From assembly GCF_016802725.1 (NCBI RefSeq), contig NC_052673.1, forward strand, positions 6,997,037-7,061,036: a stretch of 64,000 nt of DNA, written 5' to 3'. Positions 22,930-34,865 of the stretch are shown here, one piece after another (position 1 is the first letter of the stretch; each line of letters starts with the position of its first letter). The position numbers and the translations under genes were made by a program. A model generated the notes under the pieces. The model was given only the letters and a program-made list of their open reading frames with translations, was not told the origin of the DNA and did not search any database. This DNA comes from Solenopsis invicta (taxonomy: Eukaryota > Arthropoda > Insecta > Hymenoptera > Formicidae).

Positions 22930-24660
22930 TGGCTGAAAATACATATTTGTGTCTATTCTATGAATGTTATGGGAACTGTCAAACTACTGTTTTATGTTCC
23001 GTGTCTTATAAGGACCTTACATTATAAATAGCACGTAAATCTGCTTAATTGTATTCATTTAAATTGAAAAGGTTCCATTTGGAACACAGTCCGATTTACC
23101 CATCGACAATGTCGATAGATTTACTCTACTTTCTCTTGTATATGTTTCATTTTTAAAAAATAATATGTTTCGTATTATTATTTCAAGAGTTCTTACTTTC
23201 GTGTTAAATTATTATGATATTGACAATTCTGTGTTTATACTGTTTTGCTCGTCTTATATTATCTTTCCAACAATCATTTTAAGTACGAATTGATTGGTCA
23301 TTTCCGTGCATTTTGAGACTCTCCGCGTTTGCCTCTCCTGACAATTTAGGAGACAAAGGATCTCGCTACTGCACGGAGCGCGGACTTCTCTATAAATCTC
23401 GAATAGATATTAACAAGACATAGACACTGCTCACCTTGGGCTCAGAACCAGAGTGATTGATCAGAATAAAGTCACAAAATTTTACGAAGAAGCAGTCGAT
23501 ACATTGATACTGTATCCATCCTTCAGAAAGTCGTTAATTGAATAAAGAGCATCTCGTCGTTGCGTAGCCCGTTTAGAACTTAACCCAAAATTGTATGCAC
23601 ATAGACAATACATTTGCACTAACAAAGTATGTATACTTATTTAAAAAATATATTTTAAACTATAAAATGCATTACAAAATAAAGAAATCTTTTTAGAAAT
23701 ATATATATATATAAACTTTTAAATATGTAATAAATTTTTTTTAAATAAATTGAAAGATTTATTTTCTACGCAATAAATATTAAGAAAATGTACCTTATTA
23801 TTTAACAAAAAAAAACCTTTTTTTTTGGAACAACAAAAAAGATATCAAAGTATGAAAGTTACTTTTTAAGTAAATTTGTAATTAATATAACAATAGTAAT
23901 TTAAACTAGACTGTTTAAGAGTAATTACACGTATAAGTAAGTAAAAAATTATTAACTACAGTCAAGTCTAGATTTCAGTATTATAATATTATTTTACATA
24001 TAAACCTTAAATGTATTTTTAATTTTTATAAACTAACATTTAGATTGTTTTCTTTTCTCTAAAGTCCTGGCCGAGGTCCTGGCTTTATTTGTTCTTATGG
24101 ATCAGTGTTAGAATGAGCAAATATTGCTCGTAATTCCATTATCGCACGATTTTTCCTTTTATGCTTTTATTTAACAACTTATTGCTCCGGATGTAATATT
24201 TGAGAATTATCTTTCAGGAACAATGTTTAAGTTTTTCTTATAATAACCAAGAGATTATTTGTAAAAAGGGAAATCATGGAATTATAAACTTCAGGAACAA
24301 TCTCCTCCCTTTGTTTTATATTTCATTTATTAAATGGGAGATGCGAAAAGAGAAATTGTGGAATCTTCCGGCTGTAACAATAAATATATCATTTATTATT
24401 GCAGAGAAAATTAGTGGCTGTATATTTGCATCATGATAACAGGATATATGTATATTAGCAAATGTGCTTCAATTATTCAACTTCAAAACTGTTCAATAAT
24501 TTTCTTCAGCTAATTTTATAGAAGTCTCGGAATATATATATGGATTTAATAAATAAAAGTAAATATAATACCTTGCATTAAGATTATATTAAGAATAAAG
24601 ATTTGAATATAACTAGAAAGATTATATTAGTAGAAACAGTTTAATTTTATTGTGTTTTTT
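22930..24660. other. No gene seen; possible decayed LTR at about 22960-23600
   Basis: The stretch 23285-23590 is less AT-rich, with TATAAATC near 23393 and AATAAAG near 23543, in a layout that could be an old solo LTR. I cannot find matching TG..CA ends with a target duplication. The remainder to 24660 is AT-rich without coding signal. Confidence 0.3.
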
Positions 24661-24671
24661 ATTGTAGCAGT

Positions 24672-25549
24672 ATGCCAAAAAAAATTTCAAGAATAAGACA
24701 TTTTAATCCCAAATGGGAAAAAAAGTCTGATCACAGAGTAAGCATTTCTCTTAAAATTAACAGTGTTAATTTGTTTAAATAATTTTTACAATTTTATAAT
24801 TCCTTGAAATTAAAAAAAGCTATTGACAATATCAGTTGGACGTGTGTATACATTAATTTATCCACAAAATGTAAACATTTTGGTGCCAAATTTGGACCAT
24901 AAATTAATGTATACATTCGTCTAACTGATGCTGACTCTTGGAACGCGTTCCACTGAACGCTCGCAACGCTCATGGAATCGTTTTATTCTTGTTATTTGCC
25001 AAATATTAAACAAGGACAAATGATGCTTGCGATCGTTGCGAGCGTTAAGTAAAACGCGCCTGTGGTAGCTTATTTAGTTTCATGATCTTAGTCTTCAGAG
25101 TTTTATTATATTTTGTTTATTACTTATAAATTTTTATTTTTTATTTCAGGTTGGATGGTCGACGCCACTCAAGATAAAAATAATTTTTACGATGCTTATT
25201 GCAAAGTATGTAAATTATGCATAAAATCACATAAAAGTGATCTTATAAGACATATTGAAAGCGTAATGTATAAAAATAATATGAAGAGTCTTAATTCGGA
25301 TAAAGATCAACAGAAATTAACATCAAGAGGGCATGTTGTTATTCATTCAAGTAAAAGAAAAAGAAATGAATTGCTGCTAGCTCTCGATATTGAACTTTAT
25401 TCATCGGTACGAAATATTAATCATCTTTCAGAATTGTATAGTCGTATATCCAATAATTCTGTTAAACTTCATAAAACTAAGTGTTCACTTTTAGTAAAAA
25501 AAAAAGTAATTGCTCCATCTTTATTAGAAAATCTGTTAAATGATTTTTA
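24672..25549 (+). pseudogene. BED-like zinc-finger protein fragment, hAT-related
   Basis: A first exon (24672-24737) encodes MPKKISRIRHFNPKWEKKSD and ends at a good GTAAGC donor. A second (25150-25549) opens after TTTCAG and encodes GWMVDA.., then a C..C (CKVCKLC) and H-x4-H type finger (KSDLIRHIE) and a basic region SSKRKRNELLLALDIELYSS. This architecture is common in insect hAT-derived genes. The finger lacks a typical second His spacing. The donor leaves phase 0 while the acceptor frame needs one carried base, so the exons do not join in frame as written. It is a decayed copy or my exon border is wrong. No transposase body follows. Confidence 0.5.
24832..24928. mobile_element. Short palindromic MITE
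   Basis: TCAGTTGGACG..TGTATACATTAATTTA and its inverted partner TAAATTAATGTATACATTCG..CTAACTGA give about 29 bp arms in 97 bp. It lies in the intron of the zinc-finger fragment. Confidence 0.6.
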
Positions 25550-25550
25550 A

Positions 25551-26257
25551 GATAATTGTGGCCGTGTGAATTCGGCCTTTCATATCCCCGGCGTTCGCCG
25601 ACGCGGCCCACTCATGTCTGGTGCTAGAAATCACCGTGTTTTCAAGAAGACTCATAATTTAATTTTAATATTCATTGGGTTGACGAAAGCGACCGGCCCG
25701 GCAAACCTCGGAGACAATCTTTTCGTTCAATTACGGTACCACGCGCGCCGATTTTTATGTTTACTGAGAGCACAAGTGGCCTTCATTCTTATCTCTAATT
25801 CTTTCTTGCAAAGCTTGCACGTGTCCGGTGCCGAGCAACTACGTTAAGTGGAGGACCAGTTCCCCTTTACTTCCCCGGCTAAAGTAGATGACTTGATCTG
25901 TAGAAGATCATTGTTTAACATTTCTTTTTGTTTATGTAAAAATCTTAACAGCCGCTTTGCTTAACCGGTCGTCTGCTTCTTCAGATTTTCCTCACCCCGT
26001 TTTTGAAAGTTTATAGCACACTCAGTGTGCTACCGTGCGGTGGAAAACTTGAATCGAGTTTCTTCTGGAGAGGGGATGAATTTTCGTTGCTCGTTTCCCA
26101 TGCATCGCTCTTGAAAGAAAAGAATTGTTGGTAAAAGTGCACATTAGGGGAGCAGTCTCTGACGACCTTGATCTTGACATACGTTATCATATGTATGGGA
26201 AGATACTGAGTGACATACAAAAGATATTAAGTAATGCTCACTTTTTATTAAAAAAAT
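25551..26257. other. Mixed-composition spacer, no gene recognised
   Basis: 25560-25850 is notably richer in GC (GGCGTTCGCCGACGCGGCCC at about 25587) than its surroundings. It encodes nothing I recognise on either strand. Confidence 0.3.
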
Positions 26258-26785
26258 ATTACAGAAAGAAAAAACAGTTTTTCTTACTCATTTCAGAAAA
26301 TATTTATTTTACGAAAAAATGTGTCAAACAAAAAATGAAGGAAATAATAAGCTCTATAAAAAAGGTCATATACATATTTTACCTAATTTCAATACTTTAG
26401 TTGTTATTGTAGAAAAACTGTTTTGCGTCGAAAACCCATATAGAGAACGCGTGGGCAGGGGAGGGGCGGAGCCCCTCCCCCTGCATCCCCACCCCGTATT
26501 TTTCCTAACCCAGCCTAACCCTATTTTAGTTGTAATTTGGTCAAGGATATCTAATTGATGTTGCGATATTAGATTTGAAATTATGGCCCGCCCCCTCCCG
26601 CACCCACCCCGTCTTAGTAAACCGACTGAGACAAGCTGGGTTAGGTTAGAAAAAATATGGGAAGGGGGTGCGGGGGAGGGGCTTTGCCTTTCACGCAAAA
26701 CTACTAGAAATAAAAAAATTATTTTAAAACACTCTTTCTACTATAACGACTAAAGTATTAAAGTTAGATAAAAAATGTATAGGGG
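26258..26785. mobile_element. F2: partial copy of the F1 foldback family
   Basis: AAAACAGTTTTTCTTACTCA at 26270 and following text match F1 at 13658-13830. The segment folds on itself: ATTTCAATACTTTAGTTGTT near 26387 pairs with AACGACTAAAGTATTAAAGT near 26748. The GC-rich tips GGGAGGGGCGGAGCCCCTCC (26458) form a tight hairpin. Outer arms of F1 are missing. Confidence 0.65.
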
Positions 26786-27078
26786 AAACCGGGGTAAATC
26801 GTTAGACGGGGTAATTCGATAATTGGAAATATCTTTTTATGGGTACATATTAAAAATTTACTTTAAACGCTGTAAACACGTCCTAATGTAACAATGTTGC
26901 TAACAAAGTTTTGTTGGTAACGGCATCATATTAATGTCGTAGTAGTGAAAAATGTGTTTTGCGACAGTCGAAGTAATTTCTGATAGTCAATATTTTTTCG
27001 AAATTTAAATAAGATAATAAGGTTTTTTTTGAAAACTTTGAATGTATCGTGTCCAGTTGAATGTATTTGAAACATAAT
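26786..27078. other. Spacer left of H1
   Basis: GGGGAAACCGGGGTAAATCG at about 26781 resembles a transposon end, but no partner was found. Otherwise no feature. Confidence 0.3.
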
Positions 27079-27172
27079 GGGTGCTTTCCAACAAGAGACA
27101 CAAGCGACACTGTCTTTACAGTGTCTACATTGGTGCTTTCCAACTATGACACAGAGAGACACAGAGTGACAC

Positions 27173-28007
27173 TGCAAAACACAGCTCGATCTTAAATTTG
27201 GCCATGTCAGCCATCAATAGACTCAACACATTAGGCAAAAAAATTATTTTTTCAAGTGTGTTACTGATACACTTTAATCATGTTTAGTTTTGCTTAACAT
27301 ACAAAAAATAGTTTAAATCTTTCATTTATGTTCGTTTCTTTACATGTTACATCTTGAAGAATTAGCACGCTGGACTTATATTTTTACAATGTCTTCGTGT
27401 TCGAATTACGTACCGGACCCAGAACTCTTAGATGGTAATCAATATTCATAATTTTTATTCAAGGAATTGTATAAGACTAAGAAACAATGCATTCGTATCC
27501 ATTATTTGTATTTCATCGAATTAATTTGCAGGTTTATTCTTTTGTCGGCATTGTAAAGAAGTTATTCCTACGTTGGATAATGTAAAATTCCACGCCTGTT
27601 TCGATGGAAAAGAAATTCTTCTTGAAATAATTTATCATTGAAGTCAGAGATCATTTTCCTTGGTTAATTGAAATAGCGGATTCATCGGAGTTGAATAATA
27701 AAATCTGGCATTAATTCCGTTCGTGTTCTTTGAAATTGGTAAAAATAAAACATTTTTTTAAAAGAATAACTTTTATGCTCAAAACATGCTAAAAACAGAA
27801 ACCTATACAATTCAATTTATTTAACATTGCCCTAAGTCTTTAACATTCGTCTACTATATTGGCCAACATGTGCATCTCGGGTAATAAAAAAATGTAGCCG
27901 GGAATGAAATAACCAGTCTTAGATATAATTTACTTTAATTTATTGCAGTGTATAATGATGACTCTTCAGAAAAAGGTTTCATGATAGATTCCATCGGCAT
28001 AGAAGAG
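27173..28007. repeat. 835 bp direct repeat, copy 1
   Basis: Nearly identical to 30885-31719 at a constant offset of 3712; I noticed only a few differences (for example ATAGACTCAAC versus ATAGAGTCAAC). It contains exons 1-3 (part) of the H1 Myb-like gene, not LTR sequence. The BEL/Pao fragment lies between the two copies. Confidence 0.88.
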
Positions 28008-28009
28008 CT

Positions 28010-29575
28010 TGGGAGCATCACTTAGGCTCTTCTAAAGAGCCACCTACGTGGAATCAATTGAACGAATTTTTAATTTCACGACTTCTCTCGCTCCAAGCAT
28101 TTGAAAAATCTAGATCAGGAAAATCCTCCACCGTTTTACATCCGGTTACCACCAAGTCTCACTTTCAAGAAAAAGCTAAAAACTCTCATTCTAATAAATC
28201 AAGCTTATGTACTCTTTGTTCTGCTGAGCACTATATAGCAAACTGCCCGAAATATATCTCAAAAACAGTTCCACAGCGACTTTCTCTTATCAAACAGCAA
28301 CAGCTCTGTTACAATTGTCTCGGATCTCATAAGGCATCAGCCTGTCGAATTACTAAACGCTGCATTAAGTGCGGACAAAAGCATCATACGACAATTCATC
28401 AAAATAATAATTCTACAATTAACACTGCTAAAATCACACCGTCAGATACTGTAAAATCTGCCACCGAAACCAAATCCTCAGAAACAAAATCTACTGAAGC
28501 TCACGTACTTCATGCATCTATTGAGAATGAATCACTTGATTCAATTGCATTACTAGCTACCGCTCAAGTTTTGGTTACAACTGCTAGTGGAGAAACTGTA
28601 AAGGCTCGAGCATTGATTGATCCCGGTTCTGAAATTTCGTTAATTTCAGAGCGTCTTACAAAACTACTTCACATTCCCAGAAGTCACTCTTCGATCTCAT
28701 TAATCGGAGCAGGTGGCAAAAGGATAGGTCGAACTAAAGGTTCAATCAAATTTGCAATAAAGGCTCATTTTGATCCCCAATCTGAGATCCCAGTTTCAGC
28801 GTATATTTTACCAAAAGTAACGACAAAGCTGCCATCCGTTCCTATTCCTCAGTCTAATTGGCCACATTTGGAAGGACTTACATTAGCAGATTACCATTAC
28901 GCTACTCCTGGACCCGTTGACCTTATCTTAGGAATTAAAGTTTACGCTCGCATTATTCAAGATGGCGTCGTTACAGGAGACGAAACCTCGCCAATTGCAC
29001 AACGCTCCAAACTTGGGTGGATTATTTCAGGTTCCGTTAATTCCGACGAAGAAACAACAGTCGCTCATGGATATCACATATCTGTTGATACTGAACTTCA
29101 TGATCTTCTGCAATGTTTTTGGAAATTAGAAGAAATATCAACATCTACTTCATCGCCTTTATCAATCGACGAGCAAAAATGTGAAGAACATTTTAAACAA
29201 ACTCATTCTCGAGATCCCCTAGGACGATATATTGTTAGACTACCATTCAAGCGATCCCCAATCGAATTAGGAGACTCTAAGACTCGAGCTCTTCGAATCA
29301 TTATCAATCTATCAAGAAAACTATCAAATGATTCCAAACTCGCGAAAGCCTATTCAGAATTTCTAGACGAATACGAAAAATTAGATCACATGAGACTTGT
29401 AACATCTCATCATTCAGAGCCCTGCTATTATCTACCTCATCACGGAGTTATTAGAGAGACTAGCTTAACAACTAAACTGAGAGTCGTATTTAATGGATCA
29501 AGTCGTACTTCTACGGGTATATCCTTAAATGATCTTCTTTACATCGGAGCTAAACTACAAACGGATGTATTTTGA
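28010..29575 (+). pseudogene. BEL/Pao Gag-protease-RT N-terminal part
   Basis: Open from the left junction in gag. Zinc-knuckle-like motifs CTLCSAEHYIANC, CYNCLGSHKASAC and CIKCGQKHHTTIH fall between about 28200 and 28395. An aspartic protease of the BEL type is marked by ALIDPGSEISLIS at about 28610. The start of reverse transcriptase (LRVVFNGSSR) falls near 29478. The frame ends because of a one-base insertion in a T-run at about 29572-29575; the next frame continues the RT. Retroelement polyprotein remnant, not expressed as an intact product. Confidence 0.85.
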
Positions 29576-29576
29576 T

Positions 29577-30884
29577 GTTCTTTTCTGGTTTAGACAATTC
29601 CGATACGTTTTCTCTTGTGATATGGAGAAAATGTATCGACAGATTCGAGTTCATCAAGATGACTTAAACTTTCAACGTATTTTTTGGATTAATCAAAATA
29701 AGGATGTCATCACTTATCAATTAACTACGGTAACATACGGACTAGCCTGTGCCCCATTTTTAGCTTTACGTACTATTACTCAACTTATCGATGACGAAGG
29801 CACTAAATTCCCTCTTGCTGTTCCTGCCCTTACCAAAGGAAGGTACGTTGACGATATATTCGGCGGTTCAGATTCTATTTCTCATGTTAAAGAAATAGTT
29901 GATCAAGTAAACTCATTATGCGAGGCTGGCGGTTTTCCACTCCAAAAATGGATTAGCAATCATCCGGAAATTCTCAGTTCTATTCCATTAGAAAAACAAG
30001 CAAATTCTCTACTTGTGCAATTTGACAAGTCTACTACGATTCACGTTCTAGGACTTAATTGGAATCCATCTCTTGATACCTTCTATTTCTCCGTTACTAC
30101 ATCCTTACCAACCATTTTTACTAAACGGAATATTTTGTCAACCATTGCCAAAATTTTTGATCCACTCGGATTGCTTTCTCCCATCATCATCACAGCAAAA
30201 ATTTTTATTCAAGAGCTTTGGTCTATCAAACTTGGATGGGATGATCCTTTGCCTCAACAGATCTCAACAAAATGGAGTACATTTATCAAGTTGTTTCAAG
30301 ACATACCCAAGTTAAATTTCCCTCGATGGATTAATTTCAATTCTACTCATCCTTTTGAACTTCATGGATTTTGTGACGCTTCACAAAAGGCTATGTGTGC
30401 TACAGTCTACATTCGGTCAACTAATCAAGATGGAGAAATTATTACAGAATTGATCTGCTCAAAGACGAAAGTTGCACCACTGAAGAAAATGACCATTCCT
30501 CGTTTAGAACTTTCAGGAGCGGTCCTTCTTACTAAACTAATCTCTCGTGTTTTACAAACTTTGAAGCCTCACCATCGCACTATATTTCTCTGGACCGACT
30601 CTATTGTTGTCTACACCTGGATAAATAATCATTCTTCTCGATGGAAGGAATTTGTACACAATCGCGTCTGCTACATCCACGAAGCTTTACCTCAGGCAAT
30701 TTGGAAATTCATTCCTGGAATTGACAACCCAGCTGATTGTGCCACTAGAGGTTTATCACCTTGTCAATTAATTAAACATATGATTTGGTGGTCAGGGCCG
30801 ACTTGGCTCCGTCAAGATCCTGCTGCATGGCCCCAAGCACCGCAAACCGTATCTCACAAAGAAAATCTAGAAGAACGAGCTAGT
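29577..30884 (+). pseudogene. BEL/Pao reverse transcriptase and RNase H part
   Basis: Continues the RT in the shifted frame. MEKMYRQIRVHQDD at about 29622 and the catalytic YVDD in GRYVDDIFGG at about 29842 are preserved. The BEL-specific linker IFDPLGLLSP follows at about 30157, then RNase H with WTDSIVVYTWI at about 30592. It ends at the right junction in CATRGLSP..-type sequence, before any integrase. Apart from the frameshift it is open, which indicates a young fragment. Confidence 0.85.
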
Positions 30885-31719
30885 TGCAAAACACAGCTCG
30901 ATCTTAAATTTGGCCATGTCAGCCATCAATAGAGTCAACACATTAGGCAAAAAAATTATTTTTTCAAGTGTGTTACTGATACACTTTAATCATGTTTAGT
31001 TTTGCTTAACATACAAAAAATAGTTTAAATCTTTCATTTATGTTCGTTTCTTTACATGTTACATCTTGAAGAATTAGCACGCTGGACTTATATTTTTACA
31101 ATGTCTTCGTGTTCGAATTACGTACCGGACCCAGAACTCTTAGATGGTAATCAATATTCATAATTTTTATTCAAGGAATTGTATAAGACTAAGAAACAAT
31201 GCATTCGTATCCATTATTTGTATTTCATCGAATTAATTTGCAGGTTTATTCTTTTGTCGGCATTGTAAAGAAGTTATTCCTACGTTGGATAATGTAAAAT
31301 TCCACGCCTGTTTCGATGGAAAAGAAATTCTTCTTGAAATAATTTATCATTGAAGTCAGAGATCATTTTCCTTGGTTAATTGAAATAGCGGATTCATCGG
31401 AGTTGAATAATAAAATCTGGCATTAATTCCGTTCGTGTTCTTTGAAATTGGTAAAAATAAAACATTTTTTTAAAAGAATAACTTTTATGCTCAAAACATG
31501 CTAAAAACAGAAACCTATACAATTCAATTTATTTAACATTGCCCTAAGTCTTTAACATTCGTCTACTATATTGGCCAACATGTGCATCTCGGGTAATAAA
31601 AAAATGTAGCCGGGAATGAAATAACCAGTCTTAGATATAATTTACTTTAATTTATTGCAGTGTATAGTGATGACTCTTCAGAAAAAGGTTTCATGATAGA
31701 TTCCATCGGCATAGAAGAG
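30885..31719. repeat. 835 bp direct repeat, copy 2
   Basis: Partner of 27173-28007. This copy is continuous with the rest of the Myb-like gene on its right; copy 1 is continuous with the H1 terminus on its left. The arrangement is what a duplication of H1 sequence around an inserted fragment would give. Confidence 0.88.
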
Positions 31720-32059
31720 AACATGAATGAAGAGCAGGATTTAAATTATATAAAACAACCTACAGTAAAGAATAAGGAAGCAGGTAAAACCATTATGATT
31801 AACTCAAATAGAAAGTGTTTTGCCATATGATGGAAATTTTATAAGCATATATGTATATATTTATGTATTGTTATATATTAAATGTATACAGCTGTGATTT
31901 GGACGAACGAAGCTGCATTAGCGTTGCTGGCATTGTATGAGTCGAAAATGGGCATGTTGGATCATCCCAAAAAGAAAACGAAAATATGGATAGCTATCGC
32001 AGATGGTCTAAAAGATTTCCAAATTGAGGTAAGATTGAAAAATTTATTTTATATATATA

Positions 32060-32060
32060 A

Positions 32061-32093
<33 letters not shown>

Positions 32094-32125
32094 GCGCGCG
32101 CGCGCGCGTGCGTGTGTGTGCGTAA
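32060..32125 (+). repeat. (TG)n(CG)n microsatellite
   Basis: Pure TG tract followed by a CG tract within the large intron of the H1 Myb-like gene. Confidence 0.9.
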
Positions 32126-32329
32126 CATATATAATTCAAGCACGACATATTTATCTTTTCCAAGTCTAATTATAACCATCTAAAATAAATGTTCAGTTAT
32201 CTTTAATTATATATAGTTCGTTTTTATTATAAATTGAGATCGCCAAGTGATACCAATATTATTATAAAATTATGTATTAAAATTTCTTAATGTATGTAAA
32301 TTTCTAAATGTATTTTAAAATAACAGTGT

Positions 32330-33230
32330 TCAAAAAGAGCGCTAAAACGCTCAGCAATGTGTGAATGATTAAGGAGACGCTTAGTTCACTCCGACGACGG
32401 TGTAGATAACTCGCCTAGCAACCCTCACTTAGCAACTTTGTTTGTTTACAATCTTCTCTTTCGATCGATGATTCTCATGGCCGGCGGATCAAATACGATC
32501 CTTTTTCGTTACTTTCATAGTGAGATTCTTTCTTGCGTGCACGCTATTCTCAAATAGGAAGGGAAATTCTCGTAGTACTACGAAGAAGCTTTTGTTACGA
32601 TTCTTGAGTCAGGTCAGTCGTTCGTCTGAGGACCACATAAGTCCGACAGACATTTTCTTCATCTTATTCGTTCGTCTGAAGATAACGATCTTACAGACAC
32701 ATTGAAGTATACAATTGTTCGTTAGAAGAGTTTTAAAAATCTTACTAACATTTATTGTTTAAAGAGTTCGTCTGAAAATTAATAATATCTTACAGACATT
32801 TTCAACTATTATTTAAATTGTTTTTAAATCATTCAGATAGTTTCTTTTCACTTAACGAAATCTCTATCTCTCATTTTATCTTTTATTTATTGTCTCTGTC
32901 TCTCTGTTTCTCATTCGTTTTTTTTTGTGTCTTTCATTATTTTTTTACTTTACATTCCATGTGTCTATCTCTCTTTCCTTCTTTTTAATTTATTGTAAAC
33001 GTTATGCGAAGAAAGCTAAAGATTGTTCTATCCTTTTCTTATTCATTATTATTATTAAATATTATAATAAAATTTTTTATATTGTGATTATTTCTCATCT
33101 TTTCCTGCGTTCCATTTCCGAAAAATAGTTATAATATTTATTCGCTTGTTTCTAACAAACAGCTACTTTTGAAAGAGTTTATTTTCAAAATGTGTACATT
33201 AGTTAATTGTTATAATTTTTAAATTGTTGT
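32330..33230. other. Intron of the H1 Myb-like gene
   Basis: Contains a run at 32600-32800 in which TTCGTCTGAAGA/TTACAGACA phrases repeat three to four times. It may be an old LTR or 5' UTR-like fragment, but no borders were found. Confidence 0.35.
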
Positions 33231-34530
33231 TACTTCATATTACAGATGTCACCACAGCAAGTAAGATGGAAAATAAACGCCTTAACAAAACGGTACAAAG
33301 AATGTGTCGATAGCAATAATAAGACTGGAAGAGGTACTACTGAATTTCAGTGGTTTGACCAACTCGACAAAATTTTGAGAAATAATAAAAATACTGCTGA
33401 GCCGGCTTACACTGTTTCATCAAAATTATGTTCCGTTTCTACATCCAAGAATAAAAAAAATAGCATGACTGCTACTAAGGAACCAACTGAAGATAGAGGA
33501 AAAAAAAGGAGCTACCTGAATCTCATTTTAAAATAAAAAATGTACAAAATAAAGTTCTTCAAAAGATATACCCGTCTAATATAGCAGCAAATGAGCAGGT
33601 TACTAAAAGCTTCAACAGTGCAGGCAGAGACGTTAGAAAAGTTACGAGACGAAAAACGCTTAAAACATGGAACTGGTTCAAACCTCGCTAAAAGTAAAAT
33701 TGAACTCGGAAAGCAGTGGCAGCAGCATTTGCAAGATAAAGTCAAAAAAGAAATTGAAAAAGAGAAACGGTATGGACACGATTAAAAAAAAAAGAAGAAT
33801 TGTTTACAATTAAGGAAAAGGCAAATTAAACTGAAAGAAAAAGAACTACAACAGAAAAAAACTATCGCGAATAATAAAATAAAGGATAAAGAAAAGAGAC
33901 ATACTGAAATATTAAACCTTGAAAAGGAAAAGTATAAACTTTTACGTGCATACTTTAAAAAAAACGCGGGTAATACATCTTCAAACAAGTATTCCGAATC
34001 TGATTCATCAGATTAATTGAGAATCCAGTTGAAGGAGTATCGATACCTCAATTAGAAGTCTTTTTAAACATTTTTTAGAAACCTTTTTAAATAAACATTT
34101 TTTAAATATAGGTTAAAACCACTGGATTAAGTTCTTTTTATGTTATTAAGAAATTATTATATTTCAAATATTTAAAAGATGTTTTAATTTGAAAAACCAA
34201 ACTGTGTTAGCCAAAGAAAAAGTGTTGGAAATATTATATAAATTTTAATGTTAAATGCGTTTAATTGTTAGATTGAACGAACTTACCTGTGAAGTTCGAT
34301 CCTAATTATGCCCGTTGTCTTGTCCGGATGAAAATTAATAACTGGTGTAGTCGTGCCCCTGCACGCGCCCGGACAACAGCATTCAAAAAACACTTTGAAA
34401 ACAAAATGGGTGGCGCGCCTAGTACGTCCTAAGCGCTGCGCGCGCCTTGCCATCTCATGAGTTCAAATAATGAGGCAAATCACTAGATCTAGGGAAGGGA
34501 GATTTAAGGGTGGGAAGTCCATCCGGACGA

Positions 34531-34640
34531 GGCAACGGGCATAATTAGGATCGAACTTCACAGGTAAGTTCGTTCAATCTAACAGTTATGCCTTATGTCT
34601 CGTCCGGATGAAAATTAATAACTGTGTAGTTGTTTAAAGC
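34531..34640. repeat. DIRS internal complementary region
   Basis: 34532-34596 is the inverted copy of the left terminus 34266-34330. Directly adjoining, GTTATGCCTTATGTCTCGTC at about 34585 is the inverted copy of the right terminus (45940-45973). It thus encodes the junction of the two ends. Confidence 0.8.
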
Positions 34641-34865
34641 GGTGATTTGCCTTAGAAAGAATTTGTCTCTGACGCCGGAATTAAATCTGGTGAAGAAACT
34701 AGCTGTATTTTTAAATTTTTCTAAACTTATATAAAACATAAAAAGATGTTACAAGTTAGAATGTAAAATCAAATATTGAAAACCAATAGTGATATATATA
34801 TCATGAGATAAGCAAAAAAAGTACATATATAAGGAAAATGCACTATAATCTAGATAAAAAAACTC

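Larger units (their letters stand above)
28008..30884 (+). mobile_element. BEL/Pao retrotransposon fragment without LTRs
   Basis: It starts abruptly inside gag and stops abruptly after RNase H, before integrase. The fragment is 2877 bp. Both junctions coincide with the inner borders of the 835 bp direct repeats. No primer-binding site, polypurine tract or LTR is present. It is therefore an inserted piece of an element, not a transposition product. Confidence 0.82.
31101..34015 (+). pseudogene. H1 Myb/SANT-like accessory protein gene
   Basis: Putative exons are 31101-31146 (MSSCSNYVPDPELLD), 31244 onward (a C2H2-like CRHC..H..C finger), 31661-31783, 31892-32028 and 33246-34015. The trihelix Myb domain starts WTNEAALALLALYESK and continues after the splice at 32028/33246 with VRWKINALTKRYKEC. 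This is the DNA-binding partner that Harbinger elements encode beside their transposase. A basic linker and a coiled coil (KEKELQQKKTIANNKIKDKE) follow, ending in SESDSSD. Frameshifts in the A-tract at about 33500 and again near 33590 and 33785 break the C-terminal part. Exon 2 lacks an obvious in-frame donor. Exons 1-3 are also present in copy 1 at 27389-28007. Confidence 0.72.

Noticed and set aside
22960..23600. A definite solo LTR
   Set aside because: TATA-like and AATAAA-like signals are present, but no matched ends or target duplication could be found.
28010..30884. BEL/Pao sequence as an endogenous retrovirus
   Set aside because: No envelope frame or LTRs are present; the zinc knuckles, DPGS-type protease and Pao-type linker fit an LTR retrotransposon.
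27173..31719. 835 bp direct repeats as BEL/Pao LTRs
   Set aside because: They contain the first exons of the Harbinger Myb-like gene, have no TG..CA ends, and abut the retroelement inside gag and before integrase instead of at a primer-binding site and polypurine tract.
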